Assembly: GCA_022059125.1 (NCBI GenBank)
Contig: JAEUWY010000005.1
Coordinates: forward strand, 124,001 to 188,000
Source of the DNA: Corynespora cassiicola
Taxonomy: Eukaryota > Ascomycota > Dothideomycetes > Pleosporales > Corynesporascaceae
Direction: 5' to 3'
Length of the DNA: 64,000 bases
Below are positions 32,186-43,306 of this stretch, piece by piece. The notes under the pieces are model-generated. The model did not search any database. It was not told where the DNA came from and was given only the letters and a program-made list of their open reading frames with translations. The translations under genes were made by a program, and so were the position numbers. The stretch's first letter is position 1. Each line of letters opens with the position of its first letter.

Positions 32186-35104
32186 ATGCCCTCCCAACTC
32201 GACGATCCAACCGAATACCAGAAAATATTTCATTGGGCCGAGACGCAAAAAGACGGCGCAATTCCTTCGTTTGGAACCCGAAAGAATGATCCCTATGAGG
32301 TGAGCTGACGTCCATGCCCGCTACCGCAAGAATCCCCGTCGTGCTGACGCCCGCCTTCAGTACCAGTCAGGTTTCGACAACTCATTCGAGTCAGAAGCAG
32401 TCCCGGGTCAGTGGAAGCTCGAGTCCATGGCTTGCGAGTTTAATCTGACCGCAGTCTCTCCACTGCAATAGGCACCATACCCAAAGGACAGAATAGTCCG
32501 CGCTGCGTGAGATTCGGCCTCTACGCTGAGCAAATTACTGCCTCCGCCTTTGTCGCTCCCAGGCACCTCAATAAGAAGGCTTGGCTGTACCGAGCCAGGC
32601 CCGCGGTTGCTCACCAGGGATTTGTAAGATGAAAGTTTTCTCTATCCCACTGTCTCAGCCCTATCTACAGGCACAGCATGTGGCGAAGGCGATGGATGAT
32701 GGCTCCCGAATAGGAAATGTGGGCGTGTCATCCGTAGCCTCTTGGTTAGATGGAGTACGGCACTTTGCGCATCCGAGACCGACCCCCCAGCGGAGGGCGC
32801 CGGAGTGCGTCCAGAGAGGCAAAATCATGGCGTTTGTCGAAGATATTTGGCAAGCCAGCTTACGCGCGCCTACCTGGAACCATCTGACCAACGTCCCTTC
32901 TCTTCTTTACGTTTTTGGTCAACTTTTTCGTCATAAGCTGACGCAAACAAACGCTGCGTAGACGGCCCTTCCGGACAACAACGATACCGAATCTAACTTC
33001 CTGACCCTCAACCCAAAAGTCCACGTCTCACCCACACAGCTTGCTTGGCTGCCCTTCGACATCCCGACCGATGGCGACGTCGACTTCATCTCCGGGCTCA
33101 AGACCATCGCCGGGTCGGGTGACCCGACCCTGCGCGAAGGATTGGCCGTACACACGTATCTGGCTAATAAGAGCATGGAGAGGAGGGCCGCGGTTAACTC
33201 GGATGGGGACTTCCTGATTGTGCCGCAGCAAGGTGCTCTGGTTAGTGATTATTCTTCCCAGCATTACCATTCTGTTGCTTTTTTTTTGTAGACAGGGGAC
33301 CCAAGGGGGTGTTTGGTCCCAGGAAACATGGAGTGGGAAGTCGATGCTGATTTCTTAAATTAGGACATCCAAACAGAGTTTGGCTCCCTTTTTGTCCAGC
33401 CTGGCGAGATTGTGGTGATCCAGCGCGGCCAGAGGTTCAAGGTCGGACTGCCCGACGGTGCTACGAGAGGATACATTTTGGGTACGTACATTTGGCACAG
33501 TGTTCTACTTTTAGAGGCCGGCCATGTGCCATGTCCTCGAAATTGAAAAAGTGGCACAGTGTCATTCAAGGCGCAGAATCTGGAAGTAAGCTCTGACACT
33601 GCGCAGAAATTTGGGGCTCCAACTTCCAACTCCCTGAACTTGGCCCTCTGGGTGCAAATGGACTTGCCAACTCTCGGGACTTTTTGCATCCCGTGGCCAA
33701 ATACGAGATCGAGCTGGCCCCATGGGAGATTGTCTACAAGCTTGGAGGCAAGTTTTTCAAGAGCACGCAGAACCATTCTCCGTTCGACGTGGTAGCAGTA
33801 AGTAAATTGTGCCCGATCGAGATCTCCACAGCAATACTGACCTCCATGTCTCAGTGGCATGGCAACTATGTACCCTACAAGTACGACCTGACCAAGTTTG
33901 TAAACGTCGGGTCCATCTCGGTCGACCACATCGATCCGAGTATCTTTTGCGTCTTGACAGCCCCGTCACGAGACCCAAGTGCGCCACTCGCAGACTTCCT
34001 TATCTTTTCGCCGAGATGGGACGTAGCATCTCACACGTGAGTCTATTTCCACCCCTTTACTATTGAAGTATCCACCATCTACAGCTGCTGATACCCTGTT
34101 TCAGATACCGGCCCCCCTATGTAGGTACCCACCTCTTCACAGCTTGTCAAAAACGTGCGTGGACATGACATCCATGGAACCACGAGCGAGACATTTGAAT
34201 AGTGCTAGTGGCACTAGTATCCAGCTACGATCTACGATGCGAGCAAGACGTGCATGTGTGGCTAATGTGAGGCTAGTATCACCGGAATGCGGCATCGGAG
34301 CTCATGGGCCTGATTTACGGCCAATATGGCGGCCGTTCGGACGAATTTCAACCTGGCGGTGTGAGTTTCAAGCCCCCCCTTCTTCCCACCCTGCATCGAG
34401 TAGTAGACTCAACAGACCGAGCGCGACGCTGACCAAGATGCAACACGCAGGTGAGCTTTGAAACCGGCTTCACACCCCACGGTGTCGCGTACGAGGAGTT
34501 CAAGGCAGCAAGCGCAGACGTGCCTCCTGAGATGCGTATCAGCAAAGACGCCATCGCCTTCATGATGGAGTCGTCACGCCAGTTCACCATCACGGACTGG
34601 GCCTGGAACAGCAACAAGAAGCACGAACACGAGCCCAAGATGTGGTGAGTAGCAACTTTCCTTTTCTCTCCATCTGCCTCAGCTACCGCGCCGCACCGTA
34701 CCCACACTACCCACATCCGCCCCTCCCTGACCGAGCTCCTACTCCTGATCCCTCCCGTCCCGTTCGCGCACGCCGAGAATCAAGCCCATCCCTACAACCA
34801 TGAACCATGCCATGCATACAGCTGCATGTCTGATACACATATGTACCCAAATTCCACCGACACCGACATCGTACCTGCCTCCCCATACTCGCCCCTTCAC
34901 TCATGCCCGCGCCGCAGCGGCGATGATATCATTGCGGCGGTGAGGGCGAAACATTTGCACGGCGACATCTGCACAGAACAGCGCTAATGACTCCGCGTCG
35001 TCGCCAGGGACAACCTCGTCGACAATTTCAGCAAGCACAAGGACGAGGTGGAGCGGATTCTCGCCCAGGGCGTCAAGCAGCTTGGTCTGAAGAATGGCAA
35101 CTAG
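32186..35104 (+). CDS. hmgA: Homogentisate 1,2-dioxygenase (490 aa, 11 exons)
   Basis: Exons are 32186-32299, 32361-32406, 32472-32623, 32962-33240, 33364-33481, 33607-33797, 33855-34036, 34105-34120, 34277-34360, 34451-34644 and 35008-35104. All phases agree and the total is 1473 nt. The protein contains [61 protein letters not shown] and [19 protein letters not shown]. The iron ligands fit as His368, Glu374 and His404, with the spacing (6 and 36) known for the family. The enzyme opens the homogentisate ring in tyrosine and phenylalanine breakdown and limits pyomelanin formation. The N-terminus is about 35 residues longer than the animal enzyme. A 16-nt micro-exon (exon 8) is striking. The usual partners fumarylacetoacetase and maleylacetoacetate isomerase are not nearby. 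Confidence 0.93.
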
Positions 35105-36888
35105 GCGTTTCCCTGCCTCTTGGTCTCTCTCTCTCTCTCTCTCTTCTGGTAGGACTCGGCGTTACTCGACGTAGTATCCGAATGACAGACAAGTCGCAAG
35201 TCGCGTCCAAGTTGTACCTAGGTGATGTGCCGTGAGCGGCGGCGGCGGCGGCGGCAGGGAGGGTGTGCGGGCAGTTAGTCTACTAGTAGTGGAGAATGGC
35301 ATGCGCGTGAGGCGCGCCTCGCCTCGTTGCAAAGAGCATCACCCACCCGATCCCCCCTGTCCCGGCCCGCCTAGTGCTAGAATAGTGGAGCGCTCGGTTC
35401 GGGTAACTTTCTCTGTTTCCTGTCTTGATTTACCCTTCCTTTTCGCAAATCATCCTCTCTCTGGTGTATGCCCTCCCCCCCTCCCTTCCATTTGCAAACG
35501 TCTAGTCCTACTTTTGTGGTGTCCAACGGTCGCGCGTGGTGTTTTAGATCGTGGCAGGTTGGCGGGAAAACCAGTTGGAAAGTGCAGCTAGCTAGCTAGC
35601 TAGCTAGTGTGAGGTATGCAGTCAGGTAGACGGGGAAAACGCCAAGATGCAGTAAAGAGAAGATTAAACGGCCTTCGTGCTGTGCTCCCCGTTTTCTCCC
35701 GTGTGCGCTCGCTGCCACCATGTCTCAGACGAGTCGGCCATACTATGCATGTTCATCCGACCATCAGTCCAGACGAGAGGAGCGTTTCGGCGCAAATCCC
35801 AATCCCCATGTCGGTTTTTTTTACTGCGAATATCGGCCCCAACTTTCCGTGTTGCAGACCCCCTCCTCCCCTCCGTCCGAGTATCTAGATAAATAGTCTA
35901 CTCACGATCGGTGGGAAAAAAAAAACGGTTGTTGCGAAAGAAAGCCGGAGCAGCTTGGCGCCCGGTGACGATGCCCTGACGTTGGTGTTGCGGGGTAGGC
36001 GAAACCAAGCCAAACTGCCCGCACACCCACTCATCCACCCGCTCGTTCACCGATCGCTGGGGAGCGTTGCGCCACGGCACGCCCGCTGCCATGCTGGCTA
36101 CAGAGTACTCTGGACTAGGTACCTGCCAACCAGCATGCGCCGTGGTGCCCGTGCTACTTCACCGCCACGGATCGTCGGCCTGGATGCGGCATGGTGCTGC
36201 TGCTGCTGCCACCCCCTTGAGCCGAGGCTCGCGGTAGAGCGCGATGGCAGGGGAAAAAAGAAAATAGTAGGGTGATGGACGGGGGTTGGGGGCTGGAGGC
36301 AAGGGGGGTGTGGTCACGCGCTGGATTGGTAGACTGTGAAAACTTGGGCTTGGGCTATCTAGAGGTAGGCGGTGTAGGAGTTGTTGAGGTTGGATGGGCG
36401 TGTCTTGGATTCTTGGATCAAGGGTGAGAAAAGGGGATGGTTTATCTGTCTTAGTGGTATGTTGAGATGAGCGCAAACTTGCACGCGGACACACGGATGG
36501 TAGAAAGTTAAACGGGTGATGTTCGGAGTATGGCAGATTCGAAATAGAATTCGAGTGAGTTCGTAACAGCGATCTCGCTGTTCCTTTTGGGTATCAGAAT
36601 CATGACTTTTGATATTACTGCTTGAAGGATGAAGTATTCCTCGAGGAAGCTAGCAGCTCACAAAAGACTAGGCCAAACAAATTAAACGTTAAAGAAAATA
36701 TGTCTCGAGTAACATTGTATGTATCGTCATCTGAATTACAAGGAGAAGCTGGCGTGTGGACCTATCCCTTGATAAGAAACCAAGATTCAGACTCTACCTC
36801 TCCTTGACCGAGAATTCTATGGCAAATATCCAGGTGCAAAACTGACTCGAACAAAGCTTTCATAGTATCAAAGACACATATTCTTATT
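35105..36888. other. Intergenic, simple repeats only
   Basis: It contains a CT-dinucleotide run near 35126-35143, GGC repeats at 35236-35254 and a GCTA tetramer run at 35586-35607. No coding signal was recognised. GC content falls after about 36480 as the fusion gene is approached. Confidence 0.55.
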
Positions 36889-39800
36889 CTAAGCACCGCC
36901 AAATATCAATAGGCTTTGAATATGCAATCTTTCGTATCCCCGTTTGCGTAGCATCAGCCGACCACGGTGGACTGGAAACTCTCCTACTACCATAATTTCG
37001 ACGTTTTCTTTATCAATGCCAGCTTTACCTAGAAGCTTCAGCACTGCACAAAGTGTCTCTCCCGTGGCAAGCACGTCGTCGATGAACACCACCGATGCGC
37101 CTGCGGACAGCACACTCTGTTCCATCTCCATCCGCTTCTCGGGGCTATGCGATGTCAAAGATGACACGTGTGACGGAGACTTGGTTACAGAGATAGTGGG
37201 CGGCGGCAATTTGCCTGCCTCGCGAACCAGAACCAGTGGAACATGTACCTTTGCAGCCAGCGCAGATGCAAATATGTAGCCGCCGGCTTCGCAGCATACG
37301 ATCGCATTAACCTTGGTCCAGTCGCGGGGATAATGAGATTTCAGCAGAGATGTACACAGTGCTAGTCCTCCTGGTTGCTGGGCTATGCCCAACACGTGGC
37401 GAAATTCGATGCCAGGGCGTGGAAAGTTGGGCACTAGACTTACCATCTCCGCGAGTCTTTCAACGTCTGGGTGAATGTATTTTACCAATTTTTCTTCAAC
37501 AAATTTCGTCACCATGTCGAGTCCGTTTACACTATTGTCGAATATGAGACATGGGCGATAGCCCAAAGCCGACGTCTTGTGTTCGCTGTCCAGTGTCTCC
37601 GCACTTTGAGAAAATCCCATGCGGTTTAGTCTTGTGTTCGGATTAGTCTGGACATAAACTTCGATAAGTCTGATTTCTGGCACTAAATGCGACAGCGATG
37701 CGACTGGAGCTTCTTCTCGCATTCCGGTGATAAACAACACGTCCACGTCGTGAGATTCATTCACAACACTCGTAAAATGCTCTTCTGGTAGGTTTGGTCG
37801 ATTCTTCACTTGTTCGTGAAAGAATTCCGTCAGTGTTGCCCTATGATACTCTTTGTACGCACGATCACGAAGCAGGCGATCAATGTCAGCACCAGTAGTC
37901 GCTGCATATTCTTGCTTTGTCTTATCGCTGATGCTGGCGACGCGAACTTTGAGGTTACTACTGGTATACTTGGGGATGGTAGAGGCCCAGATTTCGGCAC
38001 AATAGTCCTTTCCCGCGCCACTTTCGCCCGTAATGAGGAGAACAAGCTTTTGTTTGGAGTTTGGGGATGGCAGCCGAAGCGGACACGCATATGCCAATAA
38101 GTTGAATGGATCCAATTCAAGTTTGAGGCAGCATAGACGTCGATGATTTATCCCAAAGGCGTGTGTCGCCAACCCGGCGTCTCTGGGATCAGGCCCAAGG
38201 TCAGCACTGTACACTCCGCTACTAACGGGCAGCAACTCTGCAGCGGTTCTGTAAACCCAATCTACTGCACGTCTTTCGATTGCGGTTCCATCCTCTTCGC
38301 GAGGCCAGACACCAGTTATGACACAGGCGAAATCCCAATCTCGACAACCGAAAGCTGTGTCGGCCCGAACGTTTCGTACAGCTCCACCACCATGCAGTAA
38401 ATGAAGATAGCAGAGATGAGTAGGTCGTGACTTTATTGCCTTTATGAGACGAAGAGCGACTTCTTCTTCACCGACACGGTTTAGGAATAAACATCGTTTG
38501 AATGACGATGTCTTGCCGCCACCGTGCCCGCCATGCATCGTAGACACGTACATCTCGGCATCGAAAAGTTCCTCACAATTTATTGGGCCTGACCATTTTA
38601 CTTCGCCCCAATTTGGAATTGAGTTGGCAACAGAGAGAACTGGAGATTTGAGGTCCGAAGTCGAGGATTCGAACACAGTCACACCCATGTGCAATTTTTC
38701 CGCATCGCAATACAGATATGCATCAGCAGACGAACATGACGGATCTTTCTCTGATGCTAGTATCGTAAAATTGGCAATTTTTCGTTGTGCTTCAGAATCA
38801 TTGTCAAGTGGTAGAACCCAGTTTCCGACCGAAAAAGTGGGGGCTGGGAAGGTCTTGAATGTCACACTGACTATGATCCCGAAATTGGTTCCTGCACCCT
38901 TGATGGTCCAAAGGATTTCGGCCTCATTTTTGGGCCTGACTGAATCGGGAGGCACATGCCCATCGGGTACAAGACCGACGCAAAGGATCTGGCCAAAATC
39001 GACGCTGACCATAACGGCACCTACGATAGCGTCGCAAGCCATGCCGTGCAGTCTAGACAAATGTCCAATACCACCTTGCAGCCATAAACCTGCGCCCACA
39101 CTTGGGCGAGCCCCAAGAGGTACGGTCAGGCCGGCCACCATGGTCTTGGAGATGATTTCGCCTGTTTTGCATCCTGCGCCAACGACAGCCAAGGGATAAG
39201 GATGAGCGCTCGGATCTCCTTCGCACTGCTTTTCTGACACAATAGAAATGCTGTTAAATGCACTCATATCGACGGCAACGATGTTATTCCAGTGGCACTG
39301 ACCACTGTGTCCTCCTCCAACGACCGTCAGATTAGTGCCATGTTTTAGGGCCCAATGGACAATGTTTTGGATATGATGAACTTTTGTTGGTCTCAAGATG
39401 GACGCCGGGCGACGAAGACGGGCTTCTCTGTTTTTAACAATCGAATCTTTGACGAATGGTACTTGCGCCATAATCTCTGGTAATGATATCGCATGGTGAT
39501 TAAAGACCATCATGGCCTCGGGCGCTCTGAATGTAAGAGTCTCTGCATGTTCTTTTTCTTGACGGCCTAGAGAACGGCATATCTTGCGCCACTGAGCTCG
39601 TACAATCTTGTCCATGTCCGGGTACTGATAGGTGATACCAGCAATGAATGCAGAAAAATAGTCTAGGTTGGTATCGTTGTCTTTCACACTGATGACACCG
39701 TCAGGAAATGGGGCATATTGATGGCACACCAACCCATCGAAATATAGCGGCTCATCTCGATGAAAGACAACTACCATCCCACTTTGTGGCTTCTCGACCA

Positions 39801-40359
39801 AAAGTTCTAGCGTCTCCTCTATCACTTTCTGCTTGTGATCCATGCCATACATGCTATGGCAGAGTAGAATGAGGTCGAACTTTTCCGCAAGCCTCGAATC
39901 GGTCCCGAGATGTTGACTTCTCATTCGTTGCAAACCAAATGGGTCTTTAAAAATCTTCGGCTGCTTTTTTAGACCAGGGAATGGTGATTGTGTATGCTGA
40001 CTAGAGCTTTCGATGCCAATGCATTTTTCGAGCTGTTCACAAAATAGACTGTTCGGCTCAAATGCGGTATACTTTCTGATCTTTTCCCTGCAATGGCCAG
40101 GAAGATATCCTAATACGCTCTTTGGGCCGGGTCCTATTTCTAACACAGATATTTGGGCACGAGATTTGAAGTCGAAATGAAAGAGCTTTTCAAGTTGTGG
40201 GATGATGAAATTCTGGTACGTTTGCCATCCAGAATCCTGCACCAAAATTTCGAAACCAGCGCTGTATTGTGATTCCGACAATGTTTGAGTCAAATTCGAA
40301 GTTGCGACCTTTTGGACTGCTTGTCTCAGGGTGCGCTTCAACATATTGAGGTCAGTCAT
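36889..40359 (-). CDS. Four-domain fusion: methyltransferase / FAD oxidoreductase / PMK-like kinase / APRT-like phosphoribosyltransferase (1156 aa)
   Basis: This is one uninterrupted frame with no intron. Residues 1-290 look like a class I SAM methyltransferase (motif I VLEIGPGPKS at 72-81). Residues 315-760 are a berberine-bridge/VAO-type FAD oxidoreductase: GGGHSG at 348-353 with His351 as probable FAD attachment, then GLWLQGGIGHLSRLHG. Residues 768-950 resemble animal-type phosphomevalonate kinase: P-loop GESGAGKD at 778-785, KQEYA, YKEYHR. Residues 965-1150 are adenine-phosphoribosyltransferase-like: FPRPGIEFR near the start and the PRPP loop VVFIDDVLATGET at 1090-1102. All key loops are present, so it may be active. 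The pathway is unknown; a modified nucleotide or a secondary metabolite is possible. The flanks are AT-rich, unlike the neighbouring core genes. Confidence 0.85.
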   Translation of the reverse strand: MTDLNMLKRTLRQAVQKVATSNLTQTLSESQYSAGFEILVQDSGWQTYQNFIIPQLEKLFHFDFKSRAQISVLEIGPGPKSVLGYLPGHCREKIRKYTAFEPNSLFCEQLEKCIGIESSSQHTQSPFPGLKKQPKIFKDPFGLQRMRSQHLGTDSRLAEKFDLILLCHSMYGMDHKQKVIEETLELLVEKPQSGMVVVFHRDEPLYFDGLVCHQYAPFPDGVISVKDNDTNLDYFSAFIAGITYQYPDMDKIVRAQWRKICRSLGRQEKEHAETLTFRAPEAMMVFNHHAISLPEIMAQVPFVKDSIVKNREARLRRPASILRPTKVHHIQNIVHWALKHGTNLTVVGGGHSGQCHWNNIVAVDMSAFNSISIVSEKQCEGDPSAHPYPLAVVGAGCKTGEIISKTMVAGLTVPLGARPSVGAGLWLQGGIGHLSRLHGMACDAIVGAVMVSVDFGQILCVGLVPDGHVPPDSVRPKNEAEILWTIKGAGTNFGIIVSVTFKTFPAPTFSVGNWVLPLDNDSEAQRKIANFTILASEKDPSCSSADAYLYCDAEKLHMGVTVFESSTSDLKSPVLSVANSIPNWGEVKWSGPINCEELFDAEMYVSTMHGGHGGGKTSSFKRCLFLNRVGEEEVALRLIKAIKSRPTHLCYLHLLHGGGAVRNVRADTAFGCRDWDFACVITGVWPREEDGTAIERRAVDWVYRTAAELLPVSSGVYSADLGPDPRDAGLATHAFGINHRRLCCLKLELDPFNLLAYACPLRLPSPNSKQKLVLLITGESGAGKDYCAEIWASTIPKYTSSNLKVRVASISDKTKQEYAATTGADIDRLLRDRAYKEYHRATLTEFFHEQVKNRPNLPEEHFTSVVNESHDVDVLFITGMREEAPVASLSHLVPEIRLIEVYVQTNPNTRLNRMGFSQSAETLDSEHKTSALGYRPCLIFDNSVNGLDMVTKFVEEKLVKYIHPDVERLAEMVSLVPNFPRPGIEFRHVLGIAQQPGGLALCTSLLKSHYPRDWTKVNAIVCCEAGGYIFASALAAKVHVPLVLVREAGKLPPPTISVTKSPSHVSSLTSHSPEKRMEMEQSVLSAGASVVFIDDVLATGETLCAVLKLLGKAGIDKENVEIMVVGEFPVHRGRLMLRKRGYERLHIQSLLIFGGA

Positions 40360-41490
40360 TTTGAATGTATGTTCGTAACGTTCTGGAGTTGATGAAAAGT
40401 AAGCTTGGTGGGGTTAACAGTCCTAGGTGGGGTACCTTGAATCGCAGTAGATATACCAATGAAAGAGCCTTGTTTGCGCATGGTCGCACAGCATGTGCAC
40501 TAACGTTTTCCCCCAAAAGCTGATTGTTTGCTGTAAGCAGCGTTGTGCACAAAAGGATCGCAACAGGCTATATCTGTCTCTGCTTATTGGGTCTGACAAC
40601 ACGATGATTGGTTGTGCTCCATTCGCTTGATCATCGAACATATGCAGTTAATTTATTTTCATTAAAAATGACCTCAAAGTACAGGAGACGGATTGCAGGT
40701 TACGATCAAGTGGACGCATGCACATAAAAAAATGAACACACGTTCATCCAAGCAAGACAAGCAAAGTTGATTGTCTAAAATCTATCTGCTTCAGCGTAAC
40801 ATGGCAACCCATCATTAAAGTCACTACTATCCTGGATAATGTTCTCGGTTAACTTTGGGAAGGCTAGAATGTCGCTAGTAGGGAGCTATACCATCTCAAT
40901 GTCTGTGAAAACGCGCAAGGATGTCGTCAAGATTTTGACTTGACCTTGCAGCTGCTGGAGCCTGAAATTCGTGAACACGCTCTATAACTCTGATATCAGA
41001 CACAGCTGCATCAAGTTCTTCTTTCGGATCGGAGAAATTGGTGATGGAGGTGACAGAGCATCAAGCAGCTAGAGTAAAAATATGCCAGCCATCGGAGCTG
41101 GAGAGGGGATTGTAGATGTAGCTAGACTCATTTCATCACCGCTATCTACACGGTGAATCTTTAGCTTATACATTTTTAGAACAAGCAACTGTCGTTACAA
41201 TCATTACAGTATATTCAAGAACTTTTCACTTTATAAATGATTAAATACCTTTCGTATGTTTATAAATTCTCATCGCACTTGTACAAGCTTCTAGTTGGCC
41301 GTGTTTGGAACAAAACACAATGATAGCAGTGCATAAAAATCAGGCGGACTTAACTTATAGGAGACGATCAAAAGAGGTGTCAAAAAATTGCTCACCAAAC
41401 ATCTCATAGGCCTAATATATACATGGCCATTCATCTTTCAAAATAAATATATACAGCGAAATGCCTCCGAAGTGTCTCTCAACTCTTCGA
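40360..41490. other. Intergenic, AT-leaning, nothing recognised
   Basis: This is the upstream region of the fusion gene and the downstream region of the lyase gene. It is lower in GC than core intergenic DNA in this window. Short leftward frames at 40352-40641 lack recognisable content and probably lie in the leader of the fusion gene. I found no repeats or RNA genes. Confidence 0.5.
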
Positions 41491-43306
41491 CTAAGCGGCA
41501 ATCATCTCCACAGCATCAACCGCAATACCAGGGCTCAAGTAACCCGTCGCCGTCTTGCCACTAATCACGGTAATCTTCAATATCTGCCACTCGCTTGTGC
41601 TCTGCGTCCACGCACTAGCCGGTACAGTCCACTCATACACCCAATTATTCCCGCGGTACGTCCCCACGGTCAAACTCCTCGTATCGCCCTGCGACTTCTG
41701 CGCGGGCGGCGTCCCTGCCCATGAATTCACGCTGATGGTGGGCCGCCCGCCAGCAAGGCCCTGCGTCACGCCTATGCGGATCTTGAACGATTGGCCGAGC
41801 TGCGCGGCCGAGAGGCGAAAGTAGACGAGGTGGTCGTTGTTGATGTCCTTCCATATGTAGCCGGGGAAGCTGTTTGCACCTGAGGTGCCGACGATGAAGT
41901 TGCTCGCGTCCCACTTTGCGAGGCGCGAGTCCGAGGGGTGCATGTACGTGGGCTTCATGGGCTTGTCTTCGAAGTTGAGCAAGCCGGCGGGCGTGCCGTC
42001 CCAGCTGCCGATGCGCCATATGGCGGTTGTATCCTGGGGATCGGCACAGGTGATTGTGTTTTTGGTTGCGGTGCCACCGGCCGTGATGGTCACCTCAGAG
42101 GTGTGGACTTCGAGTTCCTAGAGGAATGACAATCAGCATTCATCGTTGTGGCTAAGAGATGCGGTAACGTGAACTTGCTTACCTGCTTGTACACAGTAAG
42201 GGTATAGGTGCCAGGAAGCACACCATCGATCCTCCATGAACCAGTTCCAGCAATGGTCCAGTACTGCGCCTGATCATTCTTCAAACCGACGACATATTGG
42301 AATCCACTCTTGACGTTGGCAAGCCCAACACCTGCGACAGCGCCACGCCTGCTCGCAGGCACCCAGCCATCAATCTCAAGGGTATCGAACCAGCTCCAGT
42401 CGGCCCTGCGGGCAAATAGGTTAGCGTTGGGAGCCGCTCCGCCGTCGGTAAAATGCAAGACCGAAGGACCCTGGAGGCCAAGCCGCATCACATCGGTATG
42501 ACCTGACCCATGTTAATATCGATAAAACCCCCCCAATAAACAAAAAAAGCCCTAACGATAAAGTCTAAACTCGAAAAAGGGCCGTGAAATGGGAACAATG
42601 CAAACTCACCCATGTTGTAGTGGTAAATGTCGTATAGATCCGGCCCTCCCGAACCACCTCGCCTGATCAAGCTCCTGAAGAACGGACCTCCGGATGCCTT
42701 CTCGTGGTTGCTGCGAATCAGGTACATTCCCACGTTCGCATTTGTATAGCCGACATAGTCGTAGTCGATAGTGCGGCCGTACTTGTAGCCCGAGTAGTGC
42801 TTAGACCAAGTCTGGCCATTGACGCCATTGATGTCGCCCGACTCGATGGCTGGCGCGCCGTCGGGAATCCAGTCCGTGTCCGTGTTTCGGTCGTTTGTGA
42901 AGATGTTGGGCGGGATGCGCACAATGTAGCGGGAGACGGTGACGCTGGTGTCGGCCTTGTTCATGAAGATGTAGACGTTTGCGTTGCCGTACCGGAAGAC
43001 GAGGTCGTGCTTCAGGGTGCCGTACTTGATGTTCACCTTGATGACGGGGGGCGAGCTGTACTGCTTGATGGTGACAGTCGATGCGCCGAGGCCGGACTCG
43101 ACGTGTGAGTTCTTGCCGGCCTGTCCGTTGTATTCCACGCCCCGGTATTTGATCGAGGTCATATCACCGTTGGTCTTGCTGACCTTGACGATGAGGTTGG
43201 CGTTGGTGTCGATGACATAGTTGCTGCCATCATCAGTGTAGCCCCATGCTGCCAGGGCGCCAGAAGGCAATAGCAGGAGCGCGTGAAGAGCAGCGAACAA
43301 CCGCAT
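41491..43306 (-). CDS. Secreted rhamnogalacturonan lyase, PL4 family (547 aa, 3 exons)
   Basis: Exons are 43306-42610, 42502-42183 and 42117-41491; introns are 107 and 65 bp. A signal peptide spans residues 1-19 (ends SGALA before AWGYTDD). The large beta-sandwich catalytic domain occupies roughly the first 250 residues, including YNGQAGKNSHVESG and GPFFRSLIRRGG. A fibronectin-III-like segment (VLPGTYTLTVYKQ) and a C-terminal jelly-roll carbohydrate-binding-like domain (IWRIGSWDGTP, YIWKDINNDH, LRLSAAQLG-like) follow. This is the three-domain plan of polysaccharide lyase family 4, which cuts rhamnogalacturonan I of pectin by beta-elimination. It indicates plant-material degradation. The length matches the family and no break is seen. 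Confidence 0.9.

Noticed and set aside
32624..32961. Possible extra exons in the 338-bp third intron of the dioxygenase gene (for example frames at 32581-32961)
   Set aside because: Direct joining of 32623 to 32962 gives a continuous family sequence (HQGF followed by [13 protein letters not shown]) in phase, so no extra exon is needed.
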